Below, piece by piece: positions 7,813-13,933 of a DNA stretch of 21,164 nt. The notes under the pieces are model-generated. The model was not told the DNA's origin. It made no database searches and saw only the letters and a program-made list of their open reading frames with translations. This DNA comes from Dehalococcoidia bacterium (GTDB lineage Bacteria > Chloroflexota > Dehalococcoidia > GIF9 > AB-539-J10). The position numbers were made by a program, and so were the translations under genes. Positions within the stretch are counted from its first letter, which is position 1, and each line of letters begins with the position of its first letter. The DNA lies in the NCBI GenBank assembly GCA_023129815.1, contig JAGMBH010000003.1, positions 1-21,164 of the forward strand. The letters run 5' to 3'.

Positions 7813-8151
7813 ATGAAACAGGCTGATATAGACACTCTGGCTGACAAGATTTTCGCACTGGCCAGGGAGGTTGAAGCACTGGCACGAGAAACTAGAATGC
7901 TCTTCGCTCAACAGCTTGCAAGCGTAACTATTCTCTACACACATGCAATCGAGCCCGAAATATCGGGCACTCTAGAAGCCTATGAGATGGAGAGAATGCT
8001 AAGAACCATGGACGGTTTTTGTGGGCTGAGCGAGAGAGAATGGAGACGGTCGGCCAAGGCCAGAAAGCAAGCCGTGAAGATGATGCGAGTCACCGCACAC
8101 GAGGTTATTCGAAGATTGCTAAGGAACGTTCTTGAAATCAGTGACACATGA
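7813..8151 (+). CDS. Hypothetical small helical protein
   Basis: The 112-residue product is not recognised. It is predicted to be all-helical, with an acidic/hydrophobic heptad-like N-terminus (DTLADKIFALAREVEALARETRM), a middle loop and a strongly basic second half (REWRRSAKARKQAVKMMR...RRLLRNVL). This could suit nucleic-acid or partner-protein binding. GGGGTG lies just upstream of the ATG with about 5-nt spacing. No signal peptide or membrane segment is seen. It lies between the DEDDy exonuclease and the ECK nuclease genes in the same direction, so it may be co-expressed with them. A short inverted repeat (GCCCGA/TCGGGC) lies inside the coding sequence near 7951-7966 and is probably chance. 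Confidence 0.65.
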   Translation: MKQADIDTLADKIFALAREVEALARETRMLFAQQLASVTILYTHAIEPEISGTLEAYEMERMLRTMDGFCGLSEREWRRSAKARKQAVKMMRVTAHEVIRRLLRNVLEISDT

Positions 8152-8187
8152 ATATGGTCACCTATTGTGAGGAGAAGGAGGATTAAC

Positions 8188-9249
8188 ATGGATATATTGG
8201 TCAGAAAGGAAAAGCATGGGAAGTGGAAAAAGGTGAGAGAGCGAAAGTTTGAGGATGAGGCTGCATTGCAGAATATTCTTTACCAATCTCCAGAGATTAT
8301 CCCCATCGAGAAATTGGGGGAGGACTTTTTAAAGCCGAAGGTGTTTATAAAGGAGGCAGGACTCCCAGGATCAGGCAATACCGACTTAATTGGTATCGAT
8401 GAGAAAGGTGGCATTACTATCGTTGAATGTAAGTTAGCCACCAATACTGATATACGGAGGAAAGTTATTGGGCAAGTCCTGGAGTATGCTGCGCATCTAT
8501 GGCAAATGGACTACGAACAATTTGATAACATTTGCTGTAAAGCAGAAAGGTGGGGGGATAAGCATCTAATAAACGCTATGCGAGAGAAAATGGAGGAGAC
8601 AGAGGAAGCTTTGTCAGAAGAGGAGTTCAGAAGCAATGTGACCTCGACTCTTAGGAAGGGAGATTTTCGTCTAATCATCGCCGTTGATGCTTTGAACGAC
8701 GAATTAAGGCGAATCATTCAGTTTCTTAACTCGAGAAGCGAGTGGTCACCTCAAATCCATGCCCTTGAGATGAGACAATTTGAAACCGCTGAATTTCAAG
8801 TGCTAGTACCTGAGCTGTTTGGTCCTCCACCTCACCCCACAACCAAGCCAGAAGTAAAGATGGACGAGGAGAGGTTCCTTCGAGAAAGTAGCGAGATATG
8901 CATACAATTGTATTCGCGTCTAAAGGAACTCTCTAAACGTGAAGAGTTCAGAACTACTGACTTCACTAAGCGCGGCTTTGCCTTTCGGCTCCGCAAGCAC
9001 GGAAACTTATTTATCCTGTATCCGAATTATCTTGAAATGTGGTTCGGCCTGGGCTATCCAGATGACTTTCTTGATAAGGAAACAGATAAGAAGTTTTGGT
9101 CTACGGTGTCTCAGATAACAGTGTTTAAGGACAAAATGGACAGGAAGAATCCTGTAGTTGTGGTTAATAACGACACTTGGAAACAGGGGCATGTGGATAC
9201 GTTTGTGACTGCTGTGGAATTATTGGGGTCTCGGCTAGGGCAGCAGTGA
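8188..9249 (+). CDS. PD-(D/E)XK endonuclease-like protein (NucS/DUF91-like N-terminus)
   Basis: The product has 353 residues. Residues 60-105 carry the nuclease fold signature: D66 in NTDLIGID, E80 and K82 in ITIVECKLA, then Q96-xxx-Y100 in GQVLEYA. This is the D-x13-ExK plus QxxxY pattern of the PD-(D/E)XK superfamily, most like NucS/DUF91-type proteins. The C-terminal half (about 225-350) resembles a separate mixed alpha/beta domain of the kind seen in DUF4268-like proteins, with lower certainty. The open frame extends to a GTG at 8167, but GGAGG sits 7 nt before the ATG at 8188, which decides the start. It is the second of three nuclease-type genes in a row; a repair or defence role is inferred. 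Confidence 0.75.
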   Translation: MDILVRKEKHGKWKKVRERKFEDEAALQNILYQSPEIIPIEKLGEDFLKPKVFIKEAGLPGSGNTDLIGIDEKGGITIVECKLATNTDIRRKVIGQVLEYAAHLWQMDYEQFDNICCKAERWGDKHLINAMREKMEETEEALSEEEFRSNVTSTLRKGDFRLIIAVDALNDELRRIIQFLNSRSEWSPQIHALEMRQFETAEFQVLVPELFGPPPHPTTKPEVKMDEERFLRESSEICIQLYSRLKELSKREEFRTTDFTKRGFAFRLRKHGNLFILYPNYLEMWFGLGYPDDFLDKETDKKFWSTVSQITVFKDKMDRKNPVVVVNNDTWKQGHVDTFVTAVELLGSRLGQQ

Positions 9250-9337
9250 ATCTTGGCCAGCGTACCGGTGCGCCAAATTAAGGAATGGCTCTACCAAACT
9301 TCGATATAGGAGTTTAGGCAAACCAAGTAGGAGTTAC

Positions 9338-10534
9338 ATGCCTGTTTATTCTCATTCACAGCTAAATATGTATGAACAATGTCCCTTGAAGTATAAGCTT
9401 CGCTATCGGGACAGGATTAAACGGGACATTGAAGGCATTGAGGGCTTCCTGGGCTCGAGGGTTCATGATACTCTGAAGAAGTGTTATGACAACCTCAGGT
9501 TTACCAAGATAAATAGCCTGAGCGCTTTGCTTGCGTACTACAACAAAATCTGGCAGGAGAACTGGCACGACTCAATCTTTATTATGAAGCAGGACTTAAC
9601 GCCGGACGACTACAGAGCCCTAGGTGAGAAGCTGATTAAAACCTACTATGAGCGCTATTCGCCCTTTGATTCAGACACAACCATAGGCACTGAGATGGGG
9701 CTTAATTTCGCATTGGATGACGAAAATAAATACAGGATGACAGGATACCTAGATCGGCTGTCATGGGATAAAGACGATATTTATCAAATTCACGACTACA
9801 AGACATCAGCTCACTTGCCAAGCCAAGAAGACGCTGACAATGACAGGCAACTTGGCTTATACCATATTGGAATCCAGAAGAAGTGGCCAGATATTGAGAA
9901 TATCAGGCTTATCTGGCACTACCTTGCTTTTGACAGAGAATTGGTTTCCTATCGTACCCCAGAAGCTATTTCAAAGCTGATTCAAAATACTAAGAGCTTA
10001 ATTGACGAAATAGAGTCTGTTCGGGATTTCCCGCCATGTGAATCGCCATTATGCGAATGGTGCGAGTATCCTGACCTCTGTCCGCTGAGAAAACATTTCA
10101 TCAAGGTGGAAACCATGCCTGTCAACGAGTATCTCAACGAGCCGGGAGTCGCGCTGGTTAACAAATACGTAGCTCTTAAGGATGAAGCGAAAAAGGTAGA
10201 CCAGGAGACAGAGAAGGTAAAGGCGGCAATACTTGATTATGCTAGAAGAGAAGAGGTTGAAATCATAAAGGGCAGTGACTATAAAGCAAGGGTTAGATTT
10301 GATGAGAAACTAAGATTCCCGGGCAAGAATGATGAAGAGCGCCAGGAACTGGACGAGGTAATTAAGCAAGCAGGCAAATGGGCAGAGGTTTCCCAGCTTG
10401 ATACTACATCGCTCGCCCACGTTGTTGAGAATAGCCTCTGGAGCAAAGACTTAATTGAGCAAGCCATGAAGTGCGGCAGAATTGAGGTGACCGATTCCAT
10501 TCACATATCGAAACTAAAGGATGCGGAGAAGTAA
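9338..10534 (+). CDS. RecB/Cas4-like PD-(D/E)XK nuclease with Fe-S cysteines
   Basis: The 398-residue product opens with SHSQLNMYEQCPLKYKLRY, the usual start of PDDEXK_1 (AddB C-terminal/Cas4-like) nucleases. The active-site series is H43, D139 (GYLDRL), D153 and K155 (HDYKTS), then Q171-xxx-Y175. C15 with C239, C242 and C248 (CEWCEYPDLCP) fits the four-cysteine [4Fe-4S] arrangement of AddB and Cas4. Residues 260-398 form an extra helical, charged C-terminal part of unknown role. GGAG lies a few bases before the ATG. No helicase partner or CRISPR array is visible, so it is not placed in AddAB or CRISPR adaptation. It probably acts in DNA repair or defence. Confidence 0.82.
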   Translation: MPVYSHSQLNMYEQCPLKYKLRYRDRIKRDIEGIEGFLGSRVHDTLKKCYDNLRFTKINSLSALLAYYNKIWQENWHDSIFIMKQDLTPDDYRALGEKLIKTYYERYSPFDSDTTIGTEMGLNFALDDENKYRMTGYLDRLSWDKDDIYQIHDYKTSAHLPSQEDADNDRQLGLYHIGIQKKWPDIENIRLIWHYLAFDRELVSYRTPEAISKLIQNTKSLIDEIESVRDFPPCESPLCEWCEYPDLCPLRKHFIKVETMPVNEYLNEPGVALVNKYVALKDEAKKVDQETEKVKAAILDYARREEVEIIKGSDYKARVRFDEKLRFPGKNDEERQELDEVIKQAGKWAEVSQLDTTSLAHVVENSLWSKDLIEQAMKCGRIEVTDSIHISKLKDAEK

Positions 10535-11004
10535 AAACGAAAACATTAATAATTTACAATTCAATACATCACGGCAATACTGAAAGGGTTGCTAAAGCAA
10601 TGGCAAAGGCCCTTAATGCGGAACTATTGCAGGCAGAGCAAGCAAAAGTAGATGCAAATGTGCTTTCAGGGTATGACCTGGTTGGTTTTGGCTCAGGGAT
10701 TTATTATGGCAAACATCATGAAAGCTTATTCTATTTTGTCGATAGATTACCCGCCCCGGAAAACAAAAGGGCATTTATTTTTTCCACGAGTGGGATAGGA
10801 ATGCCGCCATTTATCTACGATTTCCATAAACCACTGAAGAAAAAACTACTGGAGAAGGGTTTTGATGTTATAGGAGAATTTTCTTGTAGAGGATGGGATA
10901 CATTTATTAGGGTACTTAATATTGTTGGTGGAATAAACAAGGGCAGACCTAATAAAAAAGACCTGAGACGAGCAGAAGACTTCGCCAGAGGTCTGAAGAT
11001 TTGA
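10531..11004 (+). CDS. Flavodoxin-domain protein without a canonical start codon
   Basis: The protein has a flavodoxin-like fold. First strand KTLIIYNSIHHGNTERVAKAM carries the FMN phosphate-binding loop (S-x-x-x-G-N-T); then YDLVGFGSGIYYGKHH and FIFSTSGIGMP. It likely binds FMN and carries electrons. The frame is open from 10486, but there is no ATG, GTG or TTG between there and the ATG at 10600. That ATG lies after the phosphate loop and would give a broken 134-residue protein. Codon 10531 is GTA and overlaps the upstream stop (aaGTAAaaa). If it was once GTG, the pair would have been a normal GTGA stop/start overlap. The gene may therefore have lost its start or may use a rare start (ATA, ATT). 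Coordinates begin at that GTA. Confidence 0.7.
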   Translation, partial: VKTKTLIIYNSIHHGNTERVAKAMAKALNAELLQAEQAKVDANVLSGYDLVGFGSGIYYGKHHESLFYFVDRLPAPENKRAFIFSTSGIGMPPFIYDFHKPLKKKLLEKGFDVIGEFSCRGWDTFIRVLNIVGGINKGRPNKKDLRRAEDFARGLKI

Positions 11005-11142
11005 TATTGGAATCTCCCCAGATAGTGTTAAACACTAGAGTAGCTTAAGAAGCCTAACGCTAAGATACATAGGCGGGCCACTAGAGAAACGAGTGTATAG
11101 AGCTTGCACTAGACTGCCCAACATCAAGACATTATTCAAAGG
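11005..11142. other. Noncoding stretch with a dyad and a pyk-upstream-like relic
   Basis: A 15-bp dyad (TAGTGTT-A-AACACTA) at 11023-11037 lies just after the flavodoxin gene but has no T-run, so its role as a terminator is doubtful. Around 11085-11125, blocks GAAACGAG, GAGCTTG, TAGACT and CCCAAC occur in the same order as in the pyk promoter region (about 4007-4061), with a 17-bp block missing. No gene is seen here. Confidence 0.4.
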
Positions 11143-11260
11143 CCTCCTTACTGATCTCGTTCAGGCAGATGGGGGACACTTCAAAGTATAAGGATATCGT
11201 CCACTTCAAATTTGGAACAGGCCCTGGCAGCTCTTTGTGTCATTGCGAATCCCCCTTATT

Positions 11261-11425
11261 GTCATTGCGAGCCAAAGGCGTGGCACTCTCACTTCGTAGT
11301 GGCGGGATTTATCCCCGCCTGTACCTCGCCAGATAAGGGGACAGGTGGGCGAGGGCATCCCTTTTGGTTGGGGACGAGCCCCAACCCCACAAGATTGCTT
11401 CGTCGCTTATGCTCCTCGCAATGAC
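11261..11425. mobile_element. 165-bp MITE-like element, copy A
   Basis: The element is bounded by perfect 11-bp inverted ends (GTCATTGCGAG and CTCGCAATGAC). Inside are nested hairpins (GCGGGATTTATCCCCGC and GGGGACGAGCCCC) and no coding capacity. An identical-length copy is at 16420-16584. Partial outer ends (GTCATTGCGAA at 11239, GCGCAATGAC near 11442) suggest nested insertions of the same repeat family. No transposase is present in the window. Confidence 0.6.
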
Positions 11426-11515
11426 GGGAAGGAGGCGCTCAGCGCAATGACAGAAAGGCAGCAATGATAAGAAAGGAAGTCATGTGTCACTGATTATACT
11501 AATGAGTACACTCCC

Positions 11516-11544
11516 TTGCTGTGTAGGAGCTATAAGGGTAAAAT
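11516..11544 (+). promoter_or_regulatory. Promoter carried by duplicated segment A
   Basis: TTGCTG (11516-11521) and TAAAAT (11539-11544) are spaced by 17 bp. The predicted start is about 15 nt before the ATG at 11567, and a GGGGGG ribosome binding site lies at 11555-11560. Copy B has TCGCTG-N17-TAAAAT at the same place. Confidence 0.5.
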
Positions 11545-11566
11545 TTTGCTTATAGGGGGGTAAAAA

Positions 11567-12508
11567 ATGAAGCAAGTGAAGTTAGAGGAACTTCCTAGGG
11601 AGACCTTGATAGAATTGGCAAGAATGTATGCTCGAAACTGGCAAACCTTAGACGGGCTGTGGTTTCGAAATGTTGAAGCCCAATATGGGCTTGAAGCTGC
11701 CGAAGCTAAAATACAATCTTTCATTGAGATGCTGGGCAATGATGCCAGGCTGCTAACAGAAGGCGAAGAAATCAAGTCGCATGACCTCTTTACCCGCCTG
11801 ACCTCAAGGAAAACCATCACCGGTGAAGACGAAACTGAACAGAGCGAGTTGAAGTACTTACAGGTTATCCGAAATATCCGCGATAACGATCTTGACTTAT
11901 TTGAAAAGATCAAACGCCTGCCTAAAAAAGCCCGCACCGGCAGAACTAGTGAAAATAGAGACAATACCTTGCTTACCTACTTCCGCAAAGGCAAGCTGCA
12001 AAAATTTTACCTTGCAAACGACCAATCAACTCAAGAATTAGATTTCTTTTCCGCCGCCAGGCAACTCGAAGTAGACAAAGACACCCAACGCCAGTCTATC
12101 CCCCAGGATTATTACCACCTGTTAGGCATGAACAAGAAAGCATTCCAATTAGCTACTACCGAAGAGGCGCCGGTGACAAAAATGAAAGGCGGCCGGGATA
12201 CTGCGACCTTCGTGCTTAAATTCCTGAAGTCCAATCAAATTAAACACTTCCAGGGTTATACCGAGGATGATGAGCTTTACATCAAACAGGTCATTAAACT
12301 CATAGAGGAAGGAGGCCTGCCCAAACAAACCACCAAAACGCTGCAAAAAGAATTGAGCAAAGAGCTAAACCCAATAAGAATACCGGGAATACTGAAAAAG
12401 AATATTCCCTCAGAGTTTTCCAAAGAGCCCGTGGCTGAAGGTGCTGCCCAAACTTCGGGCCCCAGAGAGGTAATCCTTTCCGAATATCTCATAAGCCCAC
12501 AACAGTAA
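11567..12508 (+). CDS. Chimeric ORF: DUF6125 N-terminus fused to the C-terminal part of a restriction-type helicase
   Basis: The 313-residue ORF is a fusion. Residues 1-45 (MKQVKLEELPRETLIELARM... to GLEAA) match the start of the DUF6125 protein at 16746 with 6 differences. From residue 46 (EAKIQSFIEMLGNDARLL) the sequence is unrelated to that protein. It resembles the region after the helicase core of large SNF2/HepA-type helicases in restriction or defence loci, including SHDLFTRLTSRKTITGEDE, LLTYFRKGKLQKFYLA and YIKQVIKLIEEGGLPKQTTKTL. No Walker A, DEAH or helicase motif VI is present, so ATPase activity is not possible. The duplicated segment supplies promoter and ribosome binding site. 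The stop lies 2 bp before the NYN gene. The helicase identity is from recalled family sequences, moderate certainty; the fusion itself is plain in the sequence. Confidence 0.75.
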   Translation: MKQVKLEELPRETLIELARMYARNWQTLDGLWFRNVEAQYGLEAAEAKIQSFIEMLGNDARLLTEGEEIKSHDLFTRLTSRKTITGEDETEQSELKYLQVIRNIRDNDLDLFEKIKRLPKKARTGRTSENRDNTLLTYFRKGKLQKFYLANDQSTQELDFFSAARQLEVDKDTQRQSIPQDYYHLLGMNKKAFQLATTEEAPVTKMKGGRDTATFVLKFLKSNQIKHFQGYTEDDELYIKQVIKLIEEGGLPKQTTKTLQKELSKELNPIRIPGILKKNIPSEFSKEPVAEGAAQTSGPREVILSEYLISPQQ

Positions 12509-12510
12509 TA

Positions 12511-12999
12511 ATGAAGAAACATCAAAACAATTATGCTTTCATCGATGGACAGAATCTCAACTTATCCATACAGGAGTTGGGATGGAAACTGGATTTTAGG
12601 AAATTCAGAATCTATTTGAGTGAAAAATACAGTGTCGGCACAGCATACTATTTTATTGGCTTCGTTGAAGGGAACAATGACTTATATGTCTCACTTCAAT
12701 CAGCAGGATATATTCTGATTTTCAAGCCAACACTTAAATTACCAAATGAAAAAGTGAAAGGTAACATCGATGCCGAACTGGTATTACAAGCAATGATTGA
12801 TCTGAACAAATACCAACAAGCGATAATTGTAACCGGTGACGGCGACTTTGCATGTCTGGCTGCATACCTGCGCAAGGCAGATAAACTGCAATGCGTATTA
12901 GTCCCAAACATAAATAAATATTCCGCTTTACTGAAAAAAGCGGCTCAAAAACGCATCGCCTTTATGAATGATTTAAAGAAAAAATTGGAGTATAAATGA
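12511..12999 (+). CDS. NYN-domain (LabA/DUF88-like) putative ribonuclease
   Basis: This 162-residue protein is close to a complete single NYN domain. D12 and N15 lie in FIDGQNLNLS, D87 in GNIDAELVLQAM, and D110 and D112 in IIVTGDGDFACLA; these match the acidic active-site set of the PIN-like NYN family. Such proteins are metal-dependent ribonucleases or related. It starts 2 bp after the stop of the helicase fragment, so it is translationally coupled. The truncated restriction enzyme gene follows after 98 bp. Helicase, NYN protein and Eco57I-like enzyme in this order suggest one former defence operon, of which this is the only intact member. Base composition (about 40% GC) is lower than in the flanking housekeeping genes. 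Confidence 0.88.
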   Translation: MKKHQNNYAFIDGQNLNLSIQELGWKLDFRKFRIYLSEKYSVGTAYYFIGFVEGNNDLYVSLQSAGYILIFKPTLKLPNEKVKGNIDAELVLQAMIDLNKYQQAIIVTGDGDFACLAAYLRKADKLQCVLVPNINKYSALLKKAAQKRIAFMNDLKKKLEYK

Positions 13000-13007
13000 A
13001 AAGAACC

Positions 13008-13029
13008 CTATAAGGACAGAACCTTATAG
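13008..13029. other. Hairpin between the NYN and restriction-enzyme fragments
   Basis: CTATAAGG and CCTTATAG form a perfect 8-bp stem around the 6-base loop ACAGAA, 9 nt after the NYN stop codon. CC/GG pairs can extend it past a bulge. It is followed by AGGTCTTTCC, so termination is possible but the U-run is weak. Confidence 0.45.
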
Positions 13030-13097
13030 AGGTCTTTCCGTCGTGATTCTAGTATAAGTATAACAGATACATATATTTTGTCAAATAGGTTGTTTGC

Positions 13098-13496
13098 ATG
13101 GATAAACAGGCTGCTGTAAAAATCATCAGGGATACTTTTGAGAGTTCGTTCGACAAAGGACGATTTATCACCTTTAGTAAAAACCTCGTCAATTATCTGG
13201 ATGACTCAAAGAATTTTACTTATCGAGGAAACATTATCCCCGACGCCTATGAGCTATATATCCATACCCTTGAGCGGATAGGCAAATACCAGGATGCCGA
13301 TGACAATAAAATAGATATCCTCATCGCCCAGCTAAAAAAGGAAACTTCCCTTGAGCGTGCTCGCACCATGCAAAGAAATTTTATTGCCTGGTATCTCAAC
13401 GGCAGCCGCAGTGGCGACCTCGTTGTTGTGACCGCTGGCGTCCCCCTTAAAGTGCCGGGCAGCACTAATATCCTCAAGGTCCAGAAGATTGAATAA
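13098..13496 (+). CDS. Chimeric ORF: N-terminus of Eco57I-like (type IIG) restriction-modification enzyme fused to pyruvate kinase C-terminus
   Basis: This is a 132-residue ORF. Residues 1-105 match the opening of large single-chain restriction-modification enzymes. The landmarks are FDKGRFITFSKNLVNYLDDS, ERIGKYQDADDNKIDILI, then QLKKETSLERARTMQRNFIA. D73 with Q78-x-K80 fits their N-terminal PD-(D/E)XK-type nuclease domain. Those enzymes normally run to about 1,000 residues or more, with an adenine methyltransferase and a target-recognition domain; all of that is missing. From residue 106 the sequence becomes GDLVVVTAGVPLKVPGSTNI-LKVQKIE, the exact C-terminus of pyruvate kinase, in frame and with its stop. 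It cannot methylate or recognise a site. The ribosome binding site is weak. The restriction-enzyme identity is from recalled family sequences. Confidence 0.75.
   Translation: MDKQAAVKIIRDTFESSFDKGRFITFSKNLVNYLDDSKNFTYRGNIIPDAYELYIHTLERIGKYQDADDNKIDILIAQLKKETSLERARTMQRNFIAWYLNGSRSGDLVVVTAGVPLKVPGSTNILKVQKIE
13413..13496 (+). repeat. pyk 3' end, displaced copy of the 84-bp direct repeat
   Basis: This copy matches 5466-5549 at 73 of 84 positions. Ten of the 11 differences fall at third codon positions and only three change an amino acid (R/K, M/I, D/E). It supplies the last 27 codons and stop of the chimeric ORF at 13098. Confidence 0.9.
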
Positions 13497-13933
13497 GCTT
13501 TCTTTACACATCACGGAGTAACCTAGGCCTTTTCAAGTCGTCTCATCTAAAGGGAAACCCCACAATAGGACTCATAGTCCGCACATTTAACAAATTGGCT
13601 AATTGTGCAGTTTTCTAGTCAACTAAGTCAGGGGAATCAATGCCGAAATTGCGGACAAAGCGGGAGAGCGATAAAATTCCCTAAGCCTGAATAAAATAGC
13701 GTGGTGATTTGTTCAAGGAGTACCGCTCAGAAAAGTGAGGGGAGAGGGGAAATGTGGTATAATAACTCTGAAGAAGTTGTTGAGCTCATCGGGCAGGGGA
13801 GGCATTATCCACAATAAGGGATGTATCAAGGTTATGTCTGCGATTGTAAGGGTTGGGCGCATCCCCAAATTACTGGACGGCATTCTTGACGAAAACAGAA
13901 GATTTATCTGAGCAGCGTTAACTTATTTAAACT
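13497..13933. other. Noncoding gap with a short repeat and a possible promoter
   Basis: No convincing gene is seen. The stretch at 13668-13700 (AGCGATAAAATTCC...CCTGAATAAAATAGCG) resembles 16214-16253 (AGCGATAAAACTCC...CCTGAACAAAATAGCG). TCAC-GAGT-CCTAGG pieces just after 13510 loosely echo the sequence after pyk (5574-5598). Short frames such as the one starting ATGTCTGCG near 13835 are too short to support. Confidence 0.4.
13755..13763 (+). promoter_or_regulatory. Extended -10 element upstream of the DGQHR gene
   Basis: TGGTATAAT combines TGn with a perfect TATAAT, about 170 bp before the ATG at 13934. No -35 box is recognisable. The distance to the gene is long. Confidence 0.4.

Larger units (their letters stand above)
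11143..11701 (+). repeat. Duplicated segment, copy A (promoter, MITE, RBS and 45 codons)
   Basis: This roughly 560-bp segment is colinear with 16305-16880. It includes GGACACTTCAAAG, a GTCCACTTCAAA stretch, the 165-bp MITE-like element, the promoter, the GGGGG ribosome binding site and the first 45 codons of a DUF6125-type gene. In the coding part about 13 of 135 bases differ (roughly 90% identity). Similarity stops abruptly at 11702, where helicase-type sequence begins. Confidence 0.88.

Noticed and set aside
11212..11424. 70-residue ORF inside the MITE-like element
   Set aside because: It is repeat sequence with hairpins, and the matching copy at 16418 has a different reading. Not a gene.
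11143..13496. Chimeric ORFs as pure assembly artefacts within one genome
   Set aside because: Both duplicated pieces differ from the nearby intact genes by 10-13%, so identical-repeat collapse cannot produce them. A cross-strain assembly chimera is still possible and is listed as a test.
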